From JAJOKK01 sp965370555 (GTDB lineage Bacteria > Bipolaricaulota > Bipolaricaulia > UBA7950 > UBA9294), in assembly GCA_965370555.1 (NCBI GenBank), contig CBDUVB010000015.1, positions 1 through 37,802 on the forward strand: DNA of 37,802 nucleotides, written 5' to 3'. The notes beneath the pieces were generated by a model. That model was not told the origin of the DNA. It saw only the letters and a program-made list of their open reading frames with translations, and did not search any database. Positions 22,299 through 30,582 of this stretch are shown here, piece after piece (positions within the stretch are counted from its first letter, which is position 1; each line of letters starts with the position of its first letter). The translations under genes were made by a program, and so were the position numbers.

Positions 22299-22503
22299 TT
22301 ATTCTACCCAAAATCTCCCTCTTGTTAGCCGATCATTCTCCCAATGCTACGCATTCTATGAGTCCATAGCTGTAATCTCAAGAAGAAACCGAAGAAAAGG
22401 CTTAATAGGCATCAGTCCATCGATTGACATAACACTATGATTGTCGAGTTATGGAGATTGTGCATAACCCGAAGATTCGGATATTCCAGAGATTACTAAG
22501 AGG
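22299..22503. repeat. 205-bp direct repeat, copy 2
   Basis: Partner of 20712-20915, same orientation, upstream of the APH-like gene. Differences cluster in the half nearest the gene; the distal part with the CATAAC/GTTATG half-sites is unchanged. Confidence 0.9.
22353..22381 (-). promoter_or_regulatory. Promoter in repeat copy 2
   Basis: TTGAGA, 17 bases, TAGAAT on the minus strand, directed at the APH-like gene. It differs from copy 1 by one base in the -35. Confidence 0.65.
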
Positions 22504-22533
22504 ATGATTGCATATGCTCCAACGAGAAGAAAT

Positions 22534-22725
22534 CTAACCTTTTCGTCGTACAATGCGTGTTACGTGTCTCTGTAGTCTTCGTTCAGCATCGTAACGTTTA
22601 CTTAAGGACGTAACTTCCAGTGTCAGCGGCCAAACAAGACTTATCCGTTCCGCCGGCGTTCCCGGGACAAAATCGTCGGTCGGTCTATCTGTCATCTGGT
22701 ACCTGGCCGTATGTTGCCTATCCAT
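22534..22725 (-). CDS. Small conserved hypothetical protein
   Basis: A 63-residue protein with the stretch TPAERISLVWPLTLEVTSLS then AERRLQRHVTRIVRRKG. It looks like a group of short bacterial proteins marked by ER-x-x-(M/L)VWPLT and a basic RLxRHVxRxxR end, which I recall (not verified) lying beside nucleotidyltransferase genes. A nucleotidyltransferase remnant does occur 1.2 kb away. No SD is visible for the ATG at 22725 or for the alternative at 22695. Function unknown. Confidence 0.5.
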   Translation of the reverse strand: MDRQHTARYQMTDRPTDDFVPGTPAERISLVWPLTLEVTSLSKRYDAERRLQRHVTRIVRRKG

Positions 22726-22814
22726 GATTATCGTAGACGAATCCGGCCAATATTGGCTTCACCTGTAGGCGTATTAGGTGCGATTATTCGGTCCAATCCC
22801 TTGCCATGCCAGCC

Positions 22815-23105
22815 TCAGTCGCTTGGACCATCAGGCATCTGAGCGCCATGCCAGACCGCTACGACCCATACCATCTTTCCGCTCACTCGATAAAAGAACC
22901 GATATGGCCTAACAATGACTTCCCGATGCGGCAGATCAGGAAATTCCGGTATCGACCGACCCGAATCGGGAAACTTCTCGAGTCTCCGAAGTACTTCTTC
23001 GGCCTTCACGCGAAACTTGTGGGCAGCCAATGGATTGTCTTGACGAATATACTCCAACCCGTCAAGAAACTGGGCGCGAGCAGACGGGGTAAACTTCAGT
23101 TTCAC
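22815..23105 (-). CDS. ParE/RelE-family toxin
   Basis: A 96-residue toxin of the ParE/RelE superfamily: LKFTPSARAQFLDGLEYIRQ at the start, FPDSGRSIPEFPDLPHREVI in the middle and the terminal strands YRFFYRVSGKMVWVVAVWHG. ParE members poison gyrase and RelE members cleave mRNA on the ribosome; the sequence leans to ParE but does not settle it. The start overlaps the antitoxin stop by four bases, so the two are translationally coupled, antitoxin first, as in most type II modules. Confidence 0.85.
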   Translation of the reverse strand: MKLKFTPSARAQFLDGLEYIRQDNPLAAHKFRVKAEEVLRRLEKFPDSGRSIPEFPDLPHREVIVRPYRFFYRVSGKMVWVVAVWHGAQMPDGPSD

Positions 23106-23380
23106 GAATTGCCGCCCCTCAGAAGAGCATCAGCCTCCTTGAATACACTTGTTAGAGTATGCCCCTCGCCATCAGTAATTTCCTTTTCTCCGACGGCTAG
23201 GAGCCGCAACAACTCTCGCTCATGCTCAGATTTTTCATAGGTATCGATGCTTTGAATCACAGCGATCGCCCTTCCGCGCTGAGTGATGACAAGCGGATCC
23301 ACGGAGTCTTGAAGCCTCTTAAGAATGGATGCCGCATCTTGCCGTAGATCTGTCACAGGGATGATATCAGGAATTTTCAT
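23102..23380 (-). CDS. Phd/YefM-family antitoxin
   Basis: A 92-residue antitoxin partner of the ParE/RelE toxin. The Phd/YefM DNA-binding start is IIPVTDLRQDAASILKRLQ, followed by DPLVITQRGRAIAVI, which is diagnostic of the family. The C-terminal part should wrap the toxin. A strong AGGAGGTG SD precedes the ATG. Such antitoxins usually repress their own promoter, which should lie just upstream at 23381-23420. Confidence 0.87.
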   Translation of the reverse strand: MKIPDIIPVTDLRQDAASILKRLQDSVDPLVITQRGRAIAVIQSIDTYEKSEHERELLRLLAVGEKEITDGEGHTLTSVFKEADALLRGGNS

Positions 23381-23557
23381 TCTTCACGCACCTCCTACAG
23401 TACGCTTAATACTACATCTAACGAGCCCTTAGCGCAATCGCCTATTCGTGTAACGATCAAACATGACTCTCGTTTTGCGCCCCCCGCATCCGCACGGTGT
23501 CAAACGTAGCGCTCCACGCCTTTGCTCAGCCCGTCTCAGAAGGGCACCACCGACGAA

Positions 23558-23686
23558 TCAAAGCTCCTTGACCCAAGTGACAAATAAGCGATTGGTGATG
23601 CGATATTGACGGTTTTCCTTGGTGAGGATCATCGCTTCGGTTTGCCGGCGTTGCTCACATGTGCCTGGTTATGAGCAGCCAGCATT
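23558..23686 (-). pseudogene. Eroded C-terminal tail of an ATPase-like gene, remnant B
   Basis: Ungapped homologue of remnant A, ending RQYRITNRLFVTWVKEL and stop. It is better preserved than A at the protein level. The flanks 23381-23557 and 23687-23759 hold nothing else I can identify with confidence. Confidence 0.5.
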
Positions 23687-23759
23687 CCTGCGGCAGATTG
23701 ACCAAGGAACACCATCAGATGTGCGTGCAATTAGTGTGGATGGTGAGACCATACACATG

Positions 23760-24608
23760 TCAATCGATGACGAAGATCCGCCCTGGGGGGACGAGGGTTA
23801 CCTTGAAATCGAGCCCTTCGTAGTGGCCGCTCGCGGCGGCGATCTCCTTCACCTTAGCCTTGTAGCGGCTCGATATATGGAAGCAGATCAGCTCTTTCTT
23901 CACCCCGGCAGCACGCGCCACTTCGATCGCCTCGGCAAGGGTGGCGTGCTTGTACTCCTTGCGGTCCTCCTCATCGAGGAAGGTCGTGTCGTGGCAGAGG
24001 ATCTCCGTCCCCGCAATATAGGCCGGCTTTATCGGAACCGAATCCCCTCCGTAGGAGAAGAGGCGCTGGTGGTAGGTCTCATTGACCGCCTCTCGTCCCT
24101 TTTCTCTGACCAGCTTGATGATCTCCTCTTGCGAAGCGTTGGCGAGCTCTGCGGGCAGACGGTGACGTACCTCGACGATCGAGTAGCCGAGCGAGGCCTC
24201 GTTGTAGGTGTGCACAGTGGGGAAAGTCTCGATGTAGCGCGGCATCTGCCCGGAGAGAAGTTCTACCCGCTCTCCGGCTTCGAGAGGGATCCACTCGAGA
24301 TCGTAGTTCAGATACCGGTTCGTCCGTTCGATGAACGCGATCATCTCACTGATGAGGTAGTTCCCTTTTGGGTAGTAGATCGTGAGCTCTTTCTCCTTGT
24401 CTCCCATCGCGTTGTTGCGGATGTTGATGAGCGACACGAGCCCGGCGATGTGATCGGCGTGCCCGTGGGAGAGGAAGACCCGCTTGATCGCGAATGTCTT
24501 GTTCCCGAGGATGGAACTCGCTCCCTCCCCACAATCGAACAGGATGCGATCGGCGCTGTAGTAGAGCCAACTGGAATAAAGGGCTTTGGAGTAGGTCAGT
24601 ATTCTCAT
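23760..24608 (-). CDS. rnz: Ribonuclease Z-like metallo-beta-lactamase protein
   Basis: A 282-residue metallo-beta-lactamase-fold protein of the RNase Z group, expected to process tRNA 3' ends. The zinc motif SHGHADHIAG follows the FDCGEG start. CHDTTFLDEEDRKEYKHATL and the final FHISSRY supply the remaining ligands in the RNase Z pattern. It could instead be another RNase Z-like phosphodiesterase. The ATG lies 11 bases after a TATAAT and there is no SD. It is divergent from serS, so two translation-related genes share one control region. Confidence 0.82.
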   Translation of the reverse strand: MRILTYSKALYSSWLYYSADRILFDCGEGASSILGNKTFAIKRVFLSHGHADHIAGLVSLINIRNNAMGDKEKELTIYYPKGNYLISEMIAFIERTNRYLNYDLEWIPLEAGERVELLSGQMPRYIETFPTVHTYNEASLGYSIVEVRHRLPAELANASQEEIIKLVREKGREAVNETYHQRLFSYGGDSVPIKPAYIAGTEILCHDTTFLDEEDRKEYKHATLAEAIEVARAAGVKKELICFHISSRYKAKVKEIAAASGHYEGLDFKVTLVPPGRIFVID

Positions 24609-24619
24609 AGGTACGGACG

Positions 24620-24678
24620 ATTATAGCCGTTGCGTGCGTGTGGTTCATGTTGCTCTCGCTGCCTCCTTCCTCTAGAAT
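24620..24678. promoter_or_regulatory. Divergent RNase Z and serS promoters
   Basis: Minus strand: TATAAT at 24620-24625 with only a poor -35 at the usual distance. Plus strand: TTGCTC (24650-24655), 17 bases, TAGAAT (24673-24678), leading to serS after a short leader with a GGGAGG SD. Confidence 0.5.
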
Positions 24679-24702
24679 CGACCGTGAGGGAGGCGAGAAT
24701 CG

Positions 24703-25962
24703 ATGCTCGATATTCACAAATTACGGGAAGATCCGAAGGGAATCGAAGAGCGGCTTCAGACGAGGGATCCTTCGATCGACCTTTCTGAGATCTTGGAATT
24801 AGACAAGAAACGACTCGAACTGATTCAGAAAGTAGAGGCCCTCAAGGCAGAACGCAACGAGGGTTCGCAGGAGGTAGGGCGTCTCAAGAAGGAGGGGCAG
24901 GACGCCTCCAAGCTCATCGATTCTCTCTCGGATATCGGGCGGAGGATCGCTTCGCTCGACGATGAATTGAAGGAGGCTGCCGCACGGATCGAGCACCTCC
25001 TCGCCCTCCTTCCGAACGTGCCGCACTCATCCGTTCCTGTGGGGGTGAAGGAGGAGAAGGTCATCCTGAGGAGCGTTGGAGAGAAGCCAGAGCCGGATTT
25101 CCAGGTGAAGAACCACCTGGAGATCGGTGAGGAGAAGGGGATCCTCGACTTCCGCCGTGCCGCAATGATCGCTGGGGCACGGTTCCCGATGTATATGGGT
25201 CTGGGAGCGCGTCTGGAGATGGCCCTTATTCAGTTCATGTTCTTCCATCAGGTGAAGAACGATTACATCCCCGTCTTCCCCCCGTTTCTCGCGAACTCCG
25301 AGAGCTTCTACGTCTCCTCGCAGCTTCCCAAGTTTGCCGATGAGGACTACTACTGCGAGAAGGACGCCCTTTACCTGACCCCAACCGCGGAGACCCTACT
25401 TGTGAACCTTCACAGGGGGGAGATCCTCTCGTCCGATGACCTGCCAAAGAGGTACGTTGCCTACACCCCCTGTTTCCGGCGCGAGGCCGGGACGTACGGG
25501 GAGGACGAGCGCGGCCTGATCCGCGTTCACCAGTTCAATAAGGTGGAGATGTTTAAGTTCACCGCCCAAGAGTCCTCCTACGCCGAGCTGGAGGGGCTGA
25601 TCGTAGATGCGGAAGGGGTCCTGCAGGTGCTTGGGATTCACTATCGGGTCGCCCTCCTTCCGACGCAAGACCTGGCACAACAGGCGACGAAGACGGTAGA
25701 CCTGGAGGTCTATCTTCCGGGGCAGGGACGCTACTACGAGGTCTCCTCATGCAGCAACTGCGAGGACTTCCAGGCGCGGCGGGGGAACATACGCTACCGC
25801 CCGGCCGAGGGGGAGAAACCTGTCTACGTCCATACGCTGAACGGGTCGGGGCTCGCGACGACGCGGTTGATGGCCGCGATCCTAGAGAACAACCAGACCC
25901 CTGATGGACGAGTGCTTATTCCGGAGGTGTTACAGGAGATGGTGGGAGAAGAGTTCCTATGA
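24703..25962 (+). CDS. serS: Seryl-tRNA synthetase
   Basis: Class IIa synthetase, 419 residues, that charges tRNA(Ser) and tRNA(Sec). Residues 1-105 form the antiparallel coiled coil that grips the tRNA long arm (start MLDIHKLREDPKGIEERLQ). Motif 2 is in FRREAGTYGEDERGLIRVHQ. Motif 3 is in TLNGSGLATTRLMAAILENN. The TAET-like serine site appears as TPTAETLLVNLH. Length and order are standard. Its stop overlaps the ABC ATPase start (ATGA), so the exporter genes may depend on serS transcription. Confidence 0.95.
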   Translation: MLDIHKLREDPKGIEERLQTRDPSIDLSEILELDKKRLELIQKVEALKAERNEGSQEVGRLKKEGQDASKLIDSLSDIGRRIASLDDELKEAAARIEHLLALLPNVPHSSVPVGVKEEKVILRSVGEKPEPDFQVKNHLEIGEEKGILDFRRAAMIAGARFPMYMGLGARLEMALIQFMFFHQVKNDYIPVFPPFLANSESFYVSSQLPKFADEDYYCEKDALYLTPTAETLLVNLHRGEILSSDDLPKRYVAYTPCFRREAGTYGEDERGLIRVHQFNKVEMFKFTAQESSYAELEGLIVDAEGVLQVLGIHYRVALLPTQDLAQQATKTVDLEVYLPGQGRYYEVSSCSNCEDFQARRGNIRYRPAEGEKPVYVHTLNGSGLATTRLMAAILENNQTPDGRVLIPEVLQEMVGEEFL

Positions 25963-26723
25963 GCGAAGTGACGACCGACACGCTGATCGAGGCACGCGAC
26001 CTCACGAAGGTATTCAAGACGCGACGTGGGGAGGTGCGTGCGGTCGATCGCCTCTCTTTCTCCTGCGACGCGGGGGAGATCTTCGGCCTCCTCGGGCCGA
26101 ACGGGGCGGGAAAGACGACGACCCTGCGCATGCTCTCGACGATCCTCACCCCGACCTCGGGCACGGCGACGATCGCCGGGTTCGATACGAAGAGATCCCC
26201 GGGGAAGGTACGGGAGAAGATCGGTTTTCTCGCCACCGAGACCGGTCTCTACGATCGGTTCACCGCGCGGGAGACCCTGCGTTTCTTCGGGCGGATCAAT
26301 CGGATGACCGATGAGGAGATCGAGCGTCGGACGGGTGAGATCTTTGCCCTGCTCGACCTTGGGGCTCTTGCCGATCGGCGGGTGGGGACCTTCTCCACAG
26401 GTGAGAAGCAGAAGCTCTCGCTTGCCCGCAGCATCATCCACGACCCGCCGGTTCTCATCTTCGATGAGCCGACGTTTGGGCTCGACGTAATGGCCGCGCA
26501 CGCCGTGCTCGAGTCGATTCGCCTCTTCCGCGAGCAGGGACACACGATACTCCTCTCGACCCACATAATGAGGGTGGCGGAGAAACTTTGTGATCGGATC
26601 GGAATCCTCTACCACGGGCGTCTGTGCACGCTCGGAACCCTCAATGAGTTACGGGAACGGTTCTCTGAAGAGGATCTTGAAGAGGTCTTCTTCGCCGCTG
26701 TGGGGGCCCCTCAGGCGGGCTAA
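25959..26723 (+). CDS. ABC exporter ATPase, NatA/NosF-like
   Basis: Single ABC domain of 254 residues. Walker A GPNGAGKTTTLR, the Q-loop region LATETGLYDRFTARET, a signature of reduced form FSTGEKQKLSLA and Walker B LIFDEPTFGLD, followed by LLSTHIM. It energises the membrane protein encoded two genes downstream. The gene order ATPase, NosD-like protein, permease recalls nosDFY modules as well as natAB. The transported substance is unknown. Confidence 0.88.
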   Translation: MSEVTTDTLIEARDLTKVFKTRRGEVRAVDRLSFSCDAGEIFGLLGPNGAGKTTTLRMLSTILTPTSGTATIAGFDTKRSPGKVREKIGFLATETGLYDRFTARETLRFFGRINRMTDEEIERRTGEIFALLDLGALADRRVGTFSTGEKQKLSLARSIIHDPPVLIFDEPTFGLDVMAAHAVLESIRLFREQGHTILLSTHIMRVAEKLCDRIGILYHGRLCTLGTLNELRERFSEEDLEEVFFAAVGAPQAG

Positions 26724-26796
26724 CCCTTCCCTTTGCGGTGTAAACGTGGTATCCTAGATCGAGAACAAGCAAGACGTCTTCTAAGGAGGAGATCAA

Positions 26797-28149
26797 ATGG
26801 ACAGGAAGGTCGTTTCTATTCTGGCGGTGATAATTCTCGCCGTCATATCGGTCGTCCTGATGGGGGGGGAGACAGACGAAAGGATCCTATGGTGGGGGGT
26901 CCATGAATCGATTTACATCTTTGGTGACGGTGCGTTCACCTACGAGAACGGGGTGATCTCGGGGAGTGGGATCGCCGAGGACCCGTACATCATCGAAGGG
27001 TGGAAGGTCGATCACCCCGAAGGGGGGTACGGGATATACATCGACCACACCACACGGCATTTCGTTATCCGTCATTGTGTGATCGAGCGGGCCTCAGAGG
27101 CGGCCATATACCTGAACTCGGTCGAAAACGGTCGGATCGAGGGCTGCCAGCTCACGCTGAATGTGATCGGGGTGCGCCTTCTAAACTCCAGTAGAAACAC
27201 CATCTTCGGTAACGTGCTTGCGCAGAACAACTACGGGGTGGTGACGGCGATTCAGTCGCGGGAGAATACGATCACCGGGAACAGCTTCATCGATAACGGG
27301 TTGAGCGGCCTCGATTCTCAACACTGGAACGCGTGGTACGAGGGGACAAGAGGGAACTACTGGAGCGACTACGACGGTGTGGACCTCGATCTCGATGGGA
27401 TTGGGGACCGTTCCTACGCGCCCTTACGCGATCTTTATCCTCTTATCTCGCCGCCTGTCGCTTGGACCCATCTGGCCCCGAGCGGCCCAACCTTCTTTGG
27501 GCTGCACACCTCGCCCGATGGGATGTTCGTAGTGACCTCCGAGACGCAGATCGCCTTGGAGTCGCGCGACCCAGGGAGCGGGCTGGCTCAGATCCTCTAT
27601 TCGTTTGATGGGAAGTCGTGGCAGGAGTACACCGTGCCATTCAATCTCACCGGGCCGGATGGGCCGTACAAGGTCTTCTACTATGGGGTCGATCACCTGG
27701 GGAATACCGAGGCGGTGACTACCCTTTCCTTCCTCCTCGACAATCAGCCGCCGCAGACGGCGATCTCGTTCGGTGACCCGAACTACTTAAACGAGGTCGG
27801 ACAGTGGATCACCTCCAAGACCCCGATTACCCTCGATCTTCTTGCCTCATCAACCTACGGGGTGACAAAGACGTACTACACGATCGACGGTGGTCGGTGG
27901 CGGCGATACAACGGCCCGTTCACCCTGGCCGGGGCCGAGGGCCCACACGTGATCGCCTATTACAGCCAGAACGCCTCTGGGAACGCCGAGGATGTGAAGG
28001 CAATCACCGTCTTCAAGGATGACGTGCCTCCTACCACGCGTGGGGCGCAGCCGCTCCCCGGCGGAACGGGGAGTGCAACTCCGAATTCAGTGGTGGAAGT
28101 AACAGAAGAGACCCCTGTCCAGACCACCTCACAGGATAACGCAAGCTAG
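26797..28149 (+). CDS. NosD-like beta-helix protein with OmpL47-like repeats
   Basis: A 450-residue exported or membrane-anchored protein. Residues 7-24 are a hydrophobic anchor or signal without a clear cleavage site. Residues 45-215 form a right-handed parallel beta-helix of the NosD/CASH type with repeated N-x-I-x-G-N rungs (SSRNTIFGN, SRENTITGN) and the typical exit GNYWSDYDGVDLDLDGIGD. Residues 245-325 and 335-415 are two OmpL47-type repeats (ILYSFDGKSWQEYTVPFNL; TYYTIDGGRWRRYNGPFTL). The C-terminus is a Thr/Ser-rich tail. A strong AAGGAGGAG SD is present. Lying between the ABC ATPase and permease genes, it is probably their extracytoplasmic partner (inferred). Confidence 0.8.
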   Translation: MDRKVVSILAVIILAVISVVLMGGETDERILWWGVHESIYIFGDGAFTYENGVISGSGIAEDPYIIEGWKVDHPEGGYGIYIDHTTRHFVIRHCVIERASEAAIYLNSVENGRIEGCQLTLNVIGVRLLNSSRNTIFGNVLAQNNYGVVTAIQSRENTITGNSFIDNGLSGLDSQHWNAWYEGTRGNYWSDYDGVDLDLDGIGDRSYAPLRDLYPLISPPVAWTHLAPSGPTFFGLHTSPDGMFVVTSETQIALESRDPGSGLAQILYSFDGKSWQEYTVPFNLTGPDGPYKVFYYGVDHLGNTEAVTTLSFLLDNQPPQTAISFGDPNYLNEVGQWITSKTPITLDLLASSTYGVTKTYYTIDGGRWRRYNGPFTLAGAEGPHVIAYYSQNASGNAEDVKAITVFKDDVPPTTRGAQPLPGGTGSATPNSVVEVTEETPVQTTSQDNAS

Positions 28150-28159
28150 GGTTCGCGCG

Positions 28160-29353
28160 ATGTGGAAGAACGTCCGCCTGCTCTTTGGAAAGGAGATTAT
28201 CGGAGCGGTGCGGGACCGACGAACGTTGGTCCTCACCGTCTTCTTCCCCCTGGTCTTTTACCCTCTCATCCTCGCGGTGATGGGGCACTTCGCAGCTACG
28301 GAACAGACCCGCATCGAGGCGATCACCCCCACGGTGATCATTGTCGATCAGGCACACGATGAGACCTTCCGTGCCCACCTGCAAGAGACAACCGGTTTCT
28401 ATCCCTTCTTCGATTCCGACCTGATACAGGCGAAAGCCGATCTAAAGGACGGTCTTGGGCAGGTACTGATGATGGTCGACAAGGAATCAGGAGGGCCAGG
28501 GGTCGGCCTGGAAGTCACTCTCTACTACGACCAGACCAACCAGGTAGCGGTGATGGCGGCGGGACGCGTGCGCGCTTTTCTGGAGGGCTATCTAAAAGAG
28601 GTAATGCGCTCTAAACTCGACACGTTGGGCCTTGATTACGACGATCTTTCCCCTCCGCTGAGAGTGAGCATAGAGGATGTGGCATCGAGCGACTCGGTCG
28701 GTCGGATGATCCTCAGCCGTCTATTGCCGTACTTCATGATCCTGGCAATCCTCACCGGGGCGATGGGCCTCGGGGCAGAGATCACCGCCGGGGAGAAGGA
28801 GAGGGGCACGATTGCTACCCTCCTCGTCAGCCAGCTCTCGCGTATCGAGATCGTCCTCGGCAAGTTCTTCACCGTCCTCACGGTCTCGCTCGTCTCCTCC
28901 CTCCTCTCGGCAGTCGGGCTGTTGATCGGGGTCCGCTTCTTCGGCGGAGGGCTCACCCCTGCAGGGAGCGAGGCGACCTTTGCCCTGAGCCTCCCCTCGT
29001 TCGGGTGGATGCTCGTGGTCCTCGTTCCGCTGGCGGTGATCCTCTCCGCGCTCGTCATCATTGTGGGGAGCTTCGCACGCAGTCAGAAGGAAGCGAGCAC
29101 CTACCTCATGCCAATCTACATGGTGATCGTCCTCGTGGGGCTCGTCTCGATGACCGGCGGGGTGTCGTTTGAGGGGGCGCGATTCCTCATTCCGATCGCC
29201 AACGCGCTCTACGCCCTACAGGAGATCATCATTGGGGACCTGCACTTCATGCACCTGATCTACACCTTGGTGGCAAACGTCTTCTGTGGGGGGCTGTTGA
29301 TCGCTGCCTCCATCCAGGTCTTCAAGCGAGAGGCAGTCCTCTTTCGAAGCTAA
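28160..29353 (+). CDS. ABC exporter permease, NatB-like
   Basis: A 397-residue ABC-2-type permease: one N-terminal helix (TVFFPLVFYPLILAVMG), a large extracytoplasmic segment (about residues 45-190) and five further helices. AGEKERGTIATLLVSQLSR is the coupling motif that docks on the ATPase and is diagnostic of the NatB/ABC-2 type. The large outside loop could contact the NosD-like protein encoded ten bases upstream. The substrate is unknown. Confidence 0.87.
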   Translation: MWKNVRLLFGKEIIGAVRDRRTLVLTVFFPLVFYPLILAVMGHFAATEQTRIEAITPTVIIVDQAHDETFRAHLQETTGFYPFFDSDLIQAKADLKDGLGQVLMMVDKESGGPGVGLEVTLYYDQTNQVAVMAAGRVRAFLEGYLKEVMRSKLDTLGLDYDDLSPPLRVSIEDVASSDSVGRMILSRLLPYFMILAILTGAMGLGAEITAGEKERGTIATLLVSQLSRIEIVLGKFFTVLTVSLVSSLLSAVGLLIGVRFFGGGLTPAGSEATFALSLPSFGWMLVVLVPLAVILSALVIIVGSFARSQKEASTYLMPIYMVIVLVGLVSMTGGVSFEGARFLIPIANALYALQEIIIGDLHFMHLIYTLVANVFCGGLLIAASIQVFKREAVLFRS

Positions 29354-29362
29354 GATTTAGCG

Positions 29363-29433
29363 ATTGAATGATTGAGTGATTTAGCGATTTAATTCCCCAA
29401 TCTCTCAATCATCCGATCATTTAATCATTCAAT
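29363..29433. repeat. Intergenic ATTGAGTGATT-family repeat with inverted ends
   Basis: ATTGAATGATT at one end pairs perfectly with AATCATTCAAT at the other, with GATTGAGTGATTTAGCGATT and AATCTCTCAATC words between. It separates convergent natB-like and dgt genes and overlaps the last dgt codons. It is related to the repeats at 1146 and 4660. It may act as a bidirectional transcript-end hairpin. Confidence 0.65.
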
Positions 29434-30582
29434 TCGCGTACCGAGCACCTGCGCGTGTGTCATGAACGCGAACCGGTCGGTCATCCCGGCGATGTAATCG
29501 CGCACGATCGGTCGGAGGATCTGCGCGGCTCTATCTCCCTCCACTTTCAGGAGGTCATTGCGTACAAGTCGAGTTGTCTCAGCGGGTAACAGCCGCCAAT
29601 CCTCAATGAACGCAGCGAAGAGTTCGCGGATGATCAGCATCCCCTGCTTTCGCATGCGGCGCACCCGGCGATCCTCGTAGAAGTGCTCGTACAGGTAGTC
29701 CGCTAGTTCCTGCTTCGCCTCCTTCGCGCGAGGGGAGAAATCGACGATAAGCTCGGGGATCTCTCGTACCTCCTTGGGTGAGGTGAGATGCAGTCGCTGC
29801 AGGCGGAGTTTGGTCTCCGCGATCACGTCGTTGACGAGGAACGGGATCACACGGCGGTACCAAGGCCGTCCGGTATCTGTTTCGGCGAGGTGTCGTGCGA
29901 TCTTCAACACGCGCATCTCTTTCTCGTGCAGGATCCCGGCACGCAAGCCGTCGTCGAGATCGTGGCTGATGAACGCGGTCGGATCGGCAATGTTAATCAC
30001 CTGCGACTCCAGGCTCGGCATCACTGTTGGTTCAAGGTGGGTGAAGCGATCCGGTGCGAGTTTGATCTTCCACATGACATGCTTCAAGATTCCCTCGCGC
30101 ACCTCAAACGTGAGGTTCAATCCCTTCTGACCGAGGTCGGCGTAGGTATCCTCCAATTCCTCCACTACCCGCACTCCCTGCTCGTAGTGCCGAAACCCCT
30201 CCGGGAGAAGCTTGTTCAGCGCGTCCTCCCCAGAGTGGCCGAACGGAGTGTGTCCAAGGTCGTGTCCGAGGGCGATCGCCCCGGTCAGATCGGGGTTCAG
30301 CCCAAGCGCTCTTGCGATCGTCTCCCCGATCTGCCACACCTCCAGGGAGTGGGTGAGCCGAGTGCGGTAGTGGTCCCCCTCGTGGTTGACAAAGACCTGC
30401 GTCTTGTACTCCAGACGGCGGAAGGCCTTGCAGTGGATGATTCGATCACGGTCGCGCTGGAATGCAGTACGGATCGGGTCCTCCTCGATAGGGTAGGTCC
30501 GTCCCCGCGACGCAATGCTGTGTACGGCATACGGAGCAAGGTCCCGCGACGCGTGGGCCTCGATCTCATTGTGAGCATTCAT
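29425..30582 (-). CDS. dgt: dGTPase-like HD-domain triphosphohydrolase
   Basis: A 385-residue HD-family dNTP triphosphohydrolase that releases tripolyphosphate from dGTP or related dNTPs. The start carries the family marker RTAFQRDRDRIIHCKAFRRL. The HD metal site is HSLEV, then GHDLGHTPFGHSGED, with the later SHDLDD. It belongs to the shorter bacterial dGTPase-like group. Its start overlaps the smpB stop by four bases, making a two-gene operon smpB-dgt. Confidence 0.9.
   Translation of the reverse strand: MNAHNEIEAHASRDLAPYAVHSIASRGRTYPIEEDPIRTAFQRDRDRIIHCKAFRRLEYKTQVFVNHEGDHYRTRLTHSLEVWQIGETIARALGLNPDLTGAIALGHDLGHTPFGHSGEDALNKLLPEGFRHYEQGVRVVEELEDTYADLGQKGLNLTFEVREGILKHVMWKIKLAPDRFTHLEPTVMPSLESQVINIADPTAFISHDLDDGLRAGILHEKEMRVLKIARHLAETDTGRPWYRRVIPFLVNDVIAETKLRLQRLHLTSPKEVREIPELIVDFSPRAKEAKQELADYLYEHFYEDRRVRRMRKQGMLIIRELFAAFIEDWRLLPAETTRLVRNDLLKVEGDRAAQILRPIVRDYIAGMTDRFAFMTHAQVLGTRIE

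Noticed and set aside
23619..24626. A 335-codon plus-strand frame opposite RNase Z.
   Set aside because: It is antisense to a clear metallo-beta-lactamase gene and has no recognisable domain.
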